Positions 1 through 5,332 of a stretch of DNA of 5,989 bases are shown here, one piece after another (position 1 is the stretch's first letter; each line of letters opens with the position of its first letter). The notes beneath the pieces were generated by a model. It made no database searches and was not told the origin of the DNA. It saw only the letters and a program-made list of their open reading frames with translations. The position numbers and the translations under genes are program-made. This DNA comes from Streptomyces violaceus (GTDB taxonomy: Bacteria; Actinomycetota; Actinomycetes; Streptomycetales; Streptomycetaceae), in NCBI GenBank assembly GCA_000715635.1, contig KL569104.1:30934-36922 (forward strand). The letters run 5' to 3'.

Positions 1-29
1 GCGCACCCGCCATAGCAGCGTCGGAAGCC

Positions 30-53
30 CTCAGCGTCCGACCGGACGCCGAG
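30..53 (-). terminator. Stem-loop terminator after the helicase-tail gene
   Basis: Arms GCGTCCG (34-40) and CGGACGC (43-49) pair perfectly. After one A/C mismatch, CTC (30-32) pairs with GAG (51-53), giving about ten base pairs in 24 nt. The dyad begins 8 nt beyond the stop codon of the minus-strand gene that ends at 62. There is no T-run, which is normal for Streptomyces terminators. The two-base centre means the innermost pair or two would open to form the loop. The position and stem strength support a transcription terminator for the rnhB-downstream unit. Confidence 0.6.
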
Positions 54-61
54 GAAGCGAC

Positions 62-691
62 TCAGACGCCCGCGCCCAGCACCGAGTTGATCTGCTGCGG
101 GTCACCGCAGACGATCAGCAGGGTGTTCGCACGGGAGTGGGCCAGGGACAGCGCGCTCGCGGCTGCGGCCTCGGTACCGCCGTTGACGGCGACCACGACC
201 ACCGGACGCGACGCGGCGCGGGCCGCGATGGTGGCGTCCGTGTAGAAGACGTCGTCGCGGGCGTCGTGCTGGGCCCAGTAGGAGGTTTCACCGAAGGACA
301 GCTCATGGGTGGCCCATGGGTGCTGTTCGCCGGTCGTGATCACCAGGACGTCGCTGGGGGCGCGCCCCGCGTCCAGGAGCAGGTCCACGGCCTCCTCGGC
401 GGCGTCGAGCGCGCCCTGTGCGGAAGCCGGGATCAGCTGGATCTGCGGGGCGGCCGGAGCGGCGGCACCGGCGGCGGGCCCGGACGGACCGGGCTTGGCG
501 GCTGCGTCACGCGGCGTACGTTGCACCGGCGGCGCTGGCCGGAGAGGGCCGGGACGACCGGGACGCGACGGAGCCGCGGGACGGGGGCCGGGTACGGGAC
601 GGGGGGTCGGCGCGGTGCGGCCGCTGGCCGGAGTGGCGCGGGGACCCTGGGCACTCTCGTGAATCTGAGGCTCCTCGGGAATGAGAGGCAT
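62..691 (-). CDS. Pro/Ala-rich protein with UvrD-type helicase C-terminal-like domain, no ATPase core
   Basis: The 209-residue product has two parts. Residues 1-82 are low complexity, dominated by Pro, Ala, Arg and Gly, and probably disordered. Residues ~84-209 form a compact alpha/beta module. Its order of elements matches the C-terminal part of UvrD/Rep-like superfamily 1 helicases: a DVLVITTGEQH strand (114-124), a DDVFYTDATIAAR stretch (146-158) where helicases carry motif V (usually an AKGLE-like turn, here ARAAS), the strand RPVVVVAVNG (162-171), then HSRANTLLIVCGDPQQI (185-201), which resembles motif VI with Arg187 kept. No Walker A or DEXX box is present, so helicase activity is not expected; a protein- or nucleic-acid-binding role is inference. 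The gene lies 68 nt after the rnhB stop on the same strand and may be co-transcribed with it. Start: ATG at 691 is chosen because the sequence before it overlaps an AT-rich palindrome and rnhB. ATG at 742 (226 aa) is the alternative. Neither has a clear Shine-Dalgarno sequence. Confidence 0.7.
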   Translation of the reverse strand: MPLIPEEPQIHESAQGPRATPASGRTAPTPRPVPGPRPAAPSRPGRPGPLRPAPPVQRTPRDAAAKPGPSGPAAGAAAPAAPQIQLIPASAQGALDAAEEAVDLLLDAGRAPSDVLVITTGEQHPWATHELSFGETSYWAQHDARDDVFYTDATIAARAASRPVVVVAVNGGTEAAAASALSLAHSRANTLLIVCGDPQQINSVLGAGV

Positions 692-694
692 GAG

Positions 695-708
695 TTGATA
701 TTTATCAA
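695..708. promoter_or_regulatory. AT-rich palindrome just upstream of the helicase-tail gene start
   Basis: TTGATA (695-700) and TATCAA (703-708) are perfect inverted arms separated by two bases. The element sits 3 nt upstream of the ATG at 691, where a ribosome binding site would normally be. It is strikingly AT-rich (12 of 14 bases) in DNA that is otherwise about 70% GC. It could be an operator, an AT-rich -10 region of a leaderless transcript, or part of the coding region if the gene starts at 742. No convincing -35 was found at the right distance. Confidence 0.35.
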
Positions 709-719
709 ACGCTGGTACG

Positions 720-735
720 GCCCGCGTCGGCGGGT
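720..735 (-). terminator. Weak hairpin between rnhB and the next gene
   Basis: CCCGC (721-725) and GCGGG (730-734) pair around a 4-nt loop, and G720/T735 can add a G-U pair. The hairpin lies 25 nt past the rnhB stop. It could attenuate or partly terminate rnhB transcripts. It would fall inside the coding region of the downstream gene if that gene starts at ATG 742. Short GC stems are common in this DNA, so this is a modest call. Confidence 0.25.
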
Positions 736-759
736 GGCGCATGCGTGCGAACGAAACCG

Positions 760-1461
760 TCAGAAATCGAAGCCGAGCTGACCCTCGATTTCCGGAACAC
801 TTCCGTCCGCCCAGCTGCGGACCTTCTTGAGGTGCCGCCACTGGGGCAGCGCATCAAGATACGCCCATGACAACCGGTGGTAGGGGGTGGGGCCCCGCTC
901 CGCCAGTGCGGCCTTGTGCACGGGGGATGGATACCCGGCGTTGTCCGCAAAACCGAAGTCTGCATGGTCGATACCCAGTTCGGCCATCATTTTGTCGCGC
1001 TGAACCTTGGCGATCACCGACGCCGCGGCTACCGCCACGCAGGACTGGTCGCCCTTGATCACCGTACGGACCCGCCAGGGAGCACCGAGATAGTCGTGCT
1101 TGCCATCGAGGATGACCGCGTCCGGGCGGACCGGCAGGGCATCCAACGCACGCCCCGCAGCGAGCCGCAGGGCGGCCGTCATCCCCCGTTCGTCTATCTC
1201 CTCCGGGGAGGCGTGACCCAGGGCGTACGACGTCACCCACGTCCGCAGCGCCTCGGCGAGTTCGGTGCGCCGCTTGATGGTGAGCAGTTTCGAGTCCGTG
1301 AGGCCCTCGGGCGGCCGGCGCAGTCCGGTGATCGCCGCGCAGACGGTGACAGGGCCGGCCCACGCGCCGCGCCCCACCTCGTCGACACCTGCAACGATCT
1401 TCGCTCCGGTCGTGGCTCGAAGGGAGCGCTCGACGGTGTGAGTAGGTGGTTCGTACGGCAT
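760..1461 (-). CDS. rnhB: Ribonuclease HII
   Basis: Type 2 RNase H. It cuts the RNA strand of RNA-DNA hybrids and makes the incision 5' of single ribonucleotides in DNA that starts ribonucleotide excision repair, acting in the cytoplasm with Mg or Mn. The 233-residue product is full length for the family. Visible motifs: [13 protein letters not shown] (25-37) with catalytic Asp27 and Glu28 and the Gly30-Arg31-Gly32 loop that reads the RNA-DNA junction; DSK at 56-58; ILDG with Asp119; VIKGD with Asp138, the fourth acidic ligand; [12 protein letters not shown] (145-156); and NAGYPSPVH (174-182) with Tyr177, matching the conserved junction-sensing tyrosine. The GRGAWAGP wording is typical of actinobacterial members. 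The ATG at 1461 is preceded by AGGGG four bases upstream, a slightly close but usable ribosome binding site. The broken TetR gene lies 82 nt upstream on the same strand, so the rnhB promoter is probably in that gap or in the remnant. Confidence 0.97.
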   Translation of the reverse strand: MPYEPPTHTVERSLRATTGAKIVAGVDEVGRGAWAGPVTVCAAITGLRRPPEGLTDSKLLTIKRRTELAEALRTWVTSYALGHASPEEIDERGMTAALRLAAGRALDALPVRPDAVILDGKHDYLGAPWRVRTVIKGDQSCVAVAAASVIAKVQRDKMMAELGIDHADFGFADNAGYPSPVHKAALAERGPTPYHRLSWAYLDALPQWRHLKKVRSWADGSVPEIEGQLGFDF

Positions 1462-1543
1462 GGCGCCCCTAGGTTACGCCGCCCGGAAGCGCCCGCGACA
1501 CCCTGGCCCACCCTGGCGGCGTCACACCCCTCGCGAGCCCCTG

Positions 1544-2056
1544 TCAGGAGCCGCTCGGCCGCAGCAGCGGAACCATCAACTGGTCGATCACCTCCTCGAC
1601 TTCATGATCTCGCCATTCGCAGCCGCACATCTTGAAGCGGTACATCATCATCGCCGGGACGGCGTCGAGGACATAGCCGTTCGCAGCGTCAGAACACACC
1701 TCTCGTCGCTGGATCCCGCGCTCGATGACCTCCCGCAGCATCTGGATGGTGGGCTCCATGACCCCCTCGAAGATCACGGCACGAAACCGCTCGGCCCGCG
1801 TTGCGTCGCATTCGTGAATCACTGAGCGAAGTGCGACACCGGGGCGGGAGAACATCGCGTCCCGGGCTCGCCGACACAGTGCCAAGAGATCCTCACGTAC
1901 CCCACCCTCATCGGGCACCGCGTCGAAATGCGGCAGACCGACACGCAGAGCGTCGGCGACAAGGTCCTCCTTGGACGGCCAGCACCGGTAGACCGCGGCC
2001 TTGCCGGTCTGGGCGCCGGCGGCGACCCCCTCCATCGTCAGGCCGCTCCAGCCGAC
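1544..2056 (-). pseudogene. TetR-family regulator, N-terminus deleted
   Basis: The remaining frame encodes the helix-turn-helix and the whole ligand-binding part of a TetR/AcrR regulator. GLTMEGVAAGAQTGKAAVYR and then WPSKEDLVADAL cover helices 2-4. The rest, to RPSGS, is a normal helical TetR C-terminal domain ending at a TGA at 1544. Upstream of the internal ATG at 2035 the frame still reads TetR-like (VGWSGLT) up to about 2056. It then turns into SSAPGPDA, antisense to the neighbouring efflux gene. The first ~30-35 residues (helix 1), start codon and promoter are missing. The recognition-helix region reads VYRCWPSK, where VYRRWPSK is usual, which may be a decay mutation. A shortened product from ATG 2035 (163 aa) could be made, but it would lack helix 1 and is unlikely to bind DNA normally. 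It presumably once repressed the divergent exporter now truncated next to it. Confidence 0.8.
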
Positions 2057-2472
2057 GGCATCGGGTCCTGGGGCTGAACTTCGTGACGCTGACGCTCACC
2101 GCCGTCTCCGGTGTCGCCCCGCACGAGGCGGGCGCCGCGTCCGGGCTGCTCAACACGACGCAGCAGGTGGGCGGATCGCTGGGCCTGGCCATCCTGACGA
2201 CGGTCTTCGGCACGGCGACCCAGGGCGAGGCGGAGAAGCAGCTTCCGCAGTTCATGGCCGAGGGCTCCGCGGAGCAAGAGGCGGAATTCGCCCGTACGCA
2301 TCAACTGCCCGCACCGTGGGGGCACGAGGTGCTGGCCCAGGGCATCTCGACAGCCTTCATCCCGGCCGCGGCGATGGCCGTCCTCGCCCTGGCCACGGCC
2401 TGGCTGGTGATCCGGGTCCGCAAGAGTGACCTGGAGGCGCTCGCCGGGTCGGCCGGGCCAGGACTCGGCTGA
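2057..2472 (+). pseudogene. DHA2-type MFS drug exporter, C-terminal remnant
   Basis: The frame from about 2065 reads VLGLNFVTLTLTAVSG, then VAPHEAGAASGLLNTTQQVG and GSLGLAILTTVFG. This is the highly conserved late-TM block of 14-TM EmrB/QacA-type proton-driven drug exporters. An extracytoplasmic loop (QGEAEKQLPQ to LPAPWGHEVL), a final TM helix (ISTAFIPAAAMAVLALATAWLVI) and a basic tail (RVRKSD) follow, ending at TGA 2470-2472. Only ~135 residues remain of a family usually near 500, so the first ~10-11 TM helices are gone, with no start or ribosome binding site. Bases 2057-2064 read GGC ATC GG in another frame. Skipping two bases (2065-2066) gives GIGLGLNF, the usual family wording, so exporter homology may reach 2057. 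The upstream boundary abuts the TetR remnant on the opposite strand. Function as a transporter is excluded. Confidence 0.85.
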
Positions 2473-2767
2473 CACCACAGCATCGCGAACCGGCTTCGGC
2501 GGCTCGCCGACGGGCGTGACATTTGCCTGGCGGCGGCTGTCGGGCCGGTCGCGACCGGTTCGCACCCCGGACGGCGCGCGAAAACGCCCCACAAGTGGAT
2601 CAGAACCGCGAGCAGGACGCCCATGTTCACCCCCATCGCTCCACTCACTCCGGTGCCTGCGCGCCCTGACGGCTCGCGCAGCGGATGTCACGACAACGAG
2701 CGGGCGATTACACAGAGTTCCCCACGATGTACGGAGGGTTCCCGAAGAGGTGAAAGAGTCTTTGCCG
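2473..2767. other. Intergenic region between convergent units, no gene supported
   Basis: This ~295-base gap separates the end of the exporter remnant (plus strand) from the end of the ADP-ribosylglycohydrolase gene (minus strand). It holds a perfect 14-bp palindrome at 2545-2558 and a short AAAGA-G-TCTTT dyad at 2753-2763, just past the glycohydrolase stop, whose one-base centre makes it a poor hairpin. A minus-strand frame starting at GTG 2648 or ATG 2636 opens with a hydrophobic stretch (GVLLAVLIHLWGVF) followed by basic residues. It then becomes low-complexity and runs antisense through the exporter remnant to 2301, so it is not called as a gene. No convincing GC-rich terminator with a normal loop was found. 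Confidence 0.5.
2545..2558. repeat. Perfect 14-bp palindrome between convergent genes
   Basis: CCGGTCG (2545-2551) is followed immediately by its reverse complement CGACCGG (2552-2558), with no spacer. It lies about 75 bases after the exporter remnant's stop. A spacer-free palindrome of this size suits a dimeric protein-binding site better than an RNA hairpin, although the two central CG pairs could open into a loop. GC-rich palindromes are not rare by chance, so function is uncertain. Confidence 0.4.
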
Positions 2768-3673
2768 CTAGGCCGACGCGGGCACCCAGTCCGGGAGCGG
2801 TTCCGTCCGCCCCACCCACTCGGTGGGCGGTGTCCCGACCTTGCCCGCGGCGATCACGCCGCCGACGATGGCGCAGGTGGTGTCGACATCCCCGCCGACC
2901 TGCGCGGTCGTCCAGAACGCCTGCTCGTAGTCACCGAGGCTTCTCGCCGCTGACCAGAGGGCGAAGGGCACGGTGTCGTGGGCGGTCGTGCGCCGGCCGC
3001 ACCCCAGCACCGCCGCCACCGTGGCCGGGTCGCCGTAGTCGAGCATGTCCCGGGCCCGGCGCAGCCCCGCGCCCACCGCGCTCTTCGGCACCAGGTCGAT
3101 GACCCCGTCGAGGAGGGCCTCGGCGCCGGGCGGCCCGCCGGGGGCGGCCGCGAACGCGGCGGCCGCGGCGACGGCCATCGCACCGACGACCGCCTCGCGG
3201 TGCTGGTGGGTGGTGTAGGCCGAGATCTCCGCCTGGTGAGTCGCCTGCTCCGGGTCGCCCGCGTACCAGGCGCCCAGCGGGGCGATCCGCATCGCGGCGC
3301 CGTTACCCCACGACCCCTGTCCGTTGAAGAGCGCGGCGGCGAGTTCGCGCCAGTCCCCGCCCTCCCGGACGAGTCGCAGCAGGCGGTTGACCGCGGGGCC
3401 GTATCCGCGGTCGAAATCGTGGTGCTCCGCGAAGGAACGGGCCAGGGCGTCCTGGTCGACGCGATGGTGGGCGGCCAGGACGGCGACGACGGAACCGGCC
3501 ATCTCCGTGTCGTCGGTCCACTGCCACGGGCCGGACGGCACCTCGCGGCGCTTCAGCAACGGGTAGTTCACCGGCACGAAGTACTGGGAACCCAGGGCGT
3601 CCCCGACGGACAGTCCGCGCAGGCTGGCCAGGGCGCGGTCCAGGCGCCCGTCGGGGGAGAAGTCAGCGATCAT
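2768..3673 (-). CDS. ADP-ribosylglycohydrolase family protein (DraG/ARH type)
   Basis: A 301-residue cytoplasmic enzyme of the DraG/ARH fold, which uses a two-metal Mg centre to hydrolyse the N- or O-glycosidic bond between ADP-ribose and a modified target, or to process free ADP-ribose derivatives. Motifs appear in the family order: GLSVGDALG (20-28); WTDDTEM (52-58), whose Thr53-Asp54-Asp55 bind metal; GSWGNGAAMRIAPLG (120-134), the substrate loop; THQHREA (155-161); and GGDVDTTCAIVGGVIA (260-275), whose Asp262, Asp264 and Thr265 complete the metal site. No key residue is missing, so it should be active; its target cannot be read from sequence. The ATG at 3673 is 12 nt after the stop of the upstream phosphatase gene, with AGGG close before it, indicating one operon and probable translational coupling. 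The small Ala-rich segment around 163-190 lies in a helix-rich region and looks like ordinary lineage variation. Confidence 0.92.
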   Translation of the reverse strand: MIADFSPDGRLDRALASLRGLSVGDALGSQYFVPVNYPLLKRREVPSGPWQWTDDTEMAGSVVAVLAAHHRVDQDALARSFAEHHDFDRGYGPAVNRLLRLVREGGDWRELAAALFNGQGSWGNGAAMRIAPLGAWYAGDPEQATHQAEISAYTTHQHREAVVGAMAVAAAAAFAAAPGGPPGAEALLDGVIDLVPKSAVGAGLRRARDMLDYGDPATVAAVLGCGRRTTAHDTVPFALWSAARSLGDYEQAFWTTAQVGGDVDTTCAIVGGVIAAGKVGTPPTEWVGRTEPLPDWVPASA

Positions 3674-3685
3674 CGCCCTGCCACT

Positions 3686-4345
3686 CTATCCGGTGATCCC
3701 GTAGGGTTCGGGATCTCGCCAGCGGTCGAACGGCCGGTCAAGCGTGTACTTGCCGTCGTCTCCCAGAACGAGCATCCGCACCTCGCCGTTCCCCGGGTTC
3801 GACAGCGACTCGAACTCGGCGACCGTCCAGTGGAACCACCGCATGCAGAACAGCCGCATGGCCAGACCGTGGGTCACGATGAGGACGTTCGGCGGATGGT
3901 CGGGGTCCTCGAAACTACGGAACAGGCTCTCCAGGAAGCCGCCGACCCGGTCGTAGACATCGGCGCCGGACTCACCTTGGGCGAAACGGTAGAAGAAGTG
4001 GCCGTACGCGTCCCGATAGGCCTTCTGGAGGCGGACCTCGTCCCGGTCCTGCCAGTTGCCCCAGTCCTGCTCGCGCAGCCGGGGCTCCTCGCGTACGCGT
4101 ATGAGTTCGGGGTCGAGATGGAAGGAGCGCAGCGTCTCGTGCGTACGGCGGTACGGGGAGACGTACACGCTGACGCGCTCACCGCCGAACCGTTCACGCA
4201 ACCGCTCGCCCGTCGCCTCCGCCTGCCGCCGACCCCGTTCGGTCAGTGCCAGGGCGTGGTCGGGTTCACGCTCGTACACGGAGTCATCAACATTGCCCGT
4301 TGACTCGCCGTGCCGGACAAGGACGATGCGCCGTGGTCGTGCCAT
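3686..4345 (-). CDS. Histidine phosphatase (phosphoglycerate mutase-like), DET1-like subgroup
   Basis: A 219-residue member of the histidine phosphatase superfamily. LVRHGESTGN (9-18) carries the phospho-acceptor His12 with Arg11 of the RHG motif. SPYRRTHET (63-71) supplies the second arginine, Glu92 in EEPRLREQDWGNWQ (86-99) is the likely proton donor, and VTHGLAMR (157-164) gives His159. The wording EEPRLREQDWGN plus YGHFFYRFAQGESGADVYDRV (114-134) resembles, from memory, the yeast DET1 acid-phosphatase group rather than glycolytic dPGM, so a phosphatase is likelier than a mutase. The substrate is unknown. The ATG at 4345 has AGGG about eight bases upstream, a good ribosome binding site. 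It is the first gene of a two-gene operon with the ADP-ribosylglycohydrolase, 12 nt downstream. A repeat-rich region lies in front of it. It is cytoplasmic, with no signal peptide. Confidence 0.92.
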   Translation of the reverse strand: MARPRRIVLVRHGESTGNVDDSVYEREPDHALALTERGRRQAEATGERLRERFGGERVSVYVSPYRRTHETLRSFHLDPELIRVREEPRLREQDWGNWQDRDEVRLQKAYRDAYGHFFYRFAQGESGADVYDRVGGFLESLFRSFEDPDHPPNVLIVTHGLAMRLFCMRWFHWTVAEFESLSNPGNGEVRMLVLGDDGKYTLDRPFDRWRDPEPYGITG

Positions 4346-4381
4346 GCCAAGACCCTAGATCGGGTGCGGGCTCGAGGAGCA

Positions 4382-4411
4382 CTCCTACCCCACCCATACA
4401 GCGTAGGTCAC
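4382..4411 (-). promoter_or_regulatory. Candidate promoter of the phosphatase/glycohydrolase operon
   Basis: Read on the minus strand, GTGACC (4411-4406) and TAGGAG (4387-4382) are separated by 18 bases. This resembles Streptomyces HrdB-type promoters (TTGACn, 17-18 bases, TAGrrT) but is imperfect at both boxes. The -10-like box is 36 nt upstream of the ATG at 4345. The -35-like box is itself one copy of the repeated GTGACCT unit, so a repeat-binding protein would overlap RNA polymerase. Not confirmed; other placements within 4346-4470 are possible. Confidence 0.3.
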
Positions 4412-4443
4412 ACAGGTCCTGCACCACAGGTCACACAGGTCAC
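4405..4443. repeat. Cluster of AGGTC direct repeats (9-14-9 spacing) in operon promoter region
   Basis: AGGTCACACAGGTC occurs exactly at 4405-4418 and again at 4428-4441. Each copy is itself two AGGTC units, so AGGTC starts at 4405, 4414, 4428 and 4437 (steps of 9, 14 and 9). On the minus strand, the direction of the downstream operon, the unit reads GACCTGTG. The 23-base period of the longer unit places copies about two helical turns apart, which suits co-operative binding of a regulator. It sits 60-98 bases before the phosphatase ATG. Simple local duplication is the alternative. Confidence 0.55.
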
Positions 4444-4470
4444 GCCCATCGCCGACAGGAACCAATCCCC

Positions 4471-4500
4471 CAGACCACTCTGAATCAGACTGTTCTGAAC
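4471..4500. repeat. Two tandem CAGA-N4-TCTG dyads
   Basis: The dyad CAGA-N4-TCTG occurs at 4471-4482 and again at 4486-4497, 15 bases apart, each followed by AA. The inner halves also form a perfect dyad, TCTGA-A-TCAGA (4479-4489), and GTTC-T-GAAC closes the block (4492-4500). CAGAC recurs at 4550 and 4573. The block lies about 125-155 bases upstream of the phosphatase ATG, in DNA with lower GC content than its surroundings. It looks like a pair of operator sites for a dimeric regulator. No specific regulator is identified. Confidence 0.45.
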
Positions 4501-4542
4501 CCGGACCGTCCCCACACGGTTCACGCTCGGCGACCTGGTCCT

Positions 4543-4560
4543 CGAAGGTCAGACCCTTCG
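4543..4560 (-). terminator. Stem-loop after the DUF4937 gene
   Basis: CGAAGG (4543-4548) and CCTTCG (4555-4560) pair around a 6-nt loop. With one bulged base, the stem can instead extend into GGT/ACC. It starts 11 nt after the stop codon of the minus-strand gene ending at 4572. A 10-bp palindrome GGGCCGGCCC (4560-4569) lies between them and may compete or extend the structure. No T-run is present. A terminator here would separate the DUF4937 gene from the phosphatase operon, whose own promoter region follows. Confidence 0.5.
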
Positions 4561-4571
4561 GGCCGGCCCAG

Positions 4572-5177
4572 TCAGACAGTCCAGCTCGGCTCCATGGCCA
4601 CGATGTCCCCGGTGAGCGCCGCCACGTCCGCCTCCGTCTGGGCCCTCAGGGCGAGCCGCTCCACGCGCTCGGTGCGGTACTTGCCGTGCTCGGCGTCCGA
4701 GCGCCACATCGACAGCACCAGGAACTCGTGCCCGGGCGCCTCGCCGAACAGCCCGCGCACCATGCCCGGAGAGCCGGCCATCGCCGGGTTCCAGACCTTT
4801 TCCTGCATCAGCACGAAATGCTCGGCCCGCTCCTCGTGGACACGGCAGAGCGCCACCCGCAGCAGGTCGGCGTCCGTGAAGCGCGGTTCGAAGCCGGTCT
4901 TCACGTCGAAGCGGTAGTCGAAGAGTTTGACCTGGGCGCCCTTGAAGGTGCCCGACTGGGCCGACGCCAGCCGGTCGTGGGACCGTGCCATGAAGGAGTC
5001 GTAGAAGGCGCGGCTCTCCCAGAACGCGAATATGTGTGCCACGTCCGGCCGCCCCCGGCTCCAGCCACCCCCCTGCCCGCGAAACCCCGGCTCCCCCAGA
5101 AGCCCCGCCCACTTCCGCTGCCCCCGCTCGAAACCGCGGCGGTCCACCACGGTGCAGCGAATCCACTTGACCAGCAC
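4572..5177 (-). CDS. DUF4937 / YdbC-like protein with two ABM-type modules
   Basis: The 201-residue product from GTG 5177 begins MLVKWIRCTV and continues to the Lys/Trp pair near residues 22-23 (RGQRKW), GFRGQGGGWS (31-40) and HIFAFWESRAFYDSFMARSHD (48-68). This pattern resembles Bacillus YdbC (DUF4937), a dimeric alpha/beta-barrel relative of antibiotic biosynthesis monooxygenases and stress-responsive barrel proteins. Residues ~105-201 look like a second, related module (LLRVALCRVHEERAEHF; EFLVLSMWRSDAEHGKYR), giving an internal pseudo-dimer. No cofactor site or catalytic residue can be named, so whether it is an enzyme or a small-molecule binder is open. Start choice: the frame is open to a TTG at 5270, but homology begins exactly at the GTG, and the extra 31 residues are basic, unconserved-looking and overlap a promoter dyad. 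No strong Shine-Dalgarno precedes the GTG. It is divergent from the TerD-family gene. Confidence 0.8.
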   Translation of the reverse strand: MLVKWIRCTVVDRRGFERGQRKWAGLLGEPGFRGQGGGWSRGRPDVAHIFAFWESRAFYDSFMARSHDRLASAQSGTFKGAQVKLFDYRFDVKTGFEPRFTDADLLRVALCRVHEERAEHFVLMQEKVWNPAMAGSPGMVRGLFGEAPGHEFLVLSMWRSDAEHGKYRTERVERLALRAQTEADVAALTGDIVAMEPSWTV

Positions 5178-5230
5178 CGCGCCATGGTAAGGCCACGGAG
5201 CGTGGCGCCGGTCACTCTCGGCCGGACCAC

Positions 5231-5263
5231 TCCTCCACGCGCGCACCCGCACGCGTGGCAGGA
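5231..5263. promoter_or_regulatory. Large imperfect dyad in the divergent promoter region
   Basis: CCACGCG (5235-5241) and CGCGTGG (5252-5258) are perfect inverted arms around 10 bases. Outside them, TCCT (5231-5234) matches AGGA (5260-5263) after a single unpaired C, so eleven base pairs are possible in 33 bases. It lies in the 155-base gap between the DUF4937 start (5177, minus) and the TerD-family start (5333, plus), about midway. It could be a shared operator or a leader hairpin on either transcript. No clear -35/-10 pair was found for either gene; TGGACA at 5264-5269 is a weak -35-like match on the plus strand with no good -10 at 17-18 bases. Confidence 0.45.
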
Positions 5264-5332
5264 TGGACAAACAGTCGTAAGCGCCCGGCAGTTGGGGCGA
5301 ACAGGCGGGTCGGTACGGGGAAGGGGACTCTG

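Noticed and set aside
1499..1517. CACCCTGGC repeated 10 bases apart upstream of rnhB
   Set aside because: Only two short GC-rich copies, no dyad and no promoter fit; within chance expectation for this composition.
1801..2472. Single plus-strand frame covering both the TetR antisense and the exporter end, as one 223-aa protein
   Set aside because: The first ~85 residues are Arg/Pro-rich antisense of TetR; only the part after ~2057 resembles a real family. The open frame is a by-product of high GC content.
2301..2648. Minus-strand frame opening with a hydrophobic segment (GVLLAVLIHLWGVF), a possible small membrane protein
   Set aside because: Only the first ~25 residues look protein-like. The rest is low-complexity and antisense to the exporter remnant, and no clear ribosome binding site or recognised family was seen.
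2978..4303. 441-codon plus-strand frame over the phosphatase and glycohydrolase genes
   Set aside because: Antisense to two complete enzymes with intact motifs, spans their junction, and shows no domain of its own.
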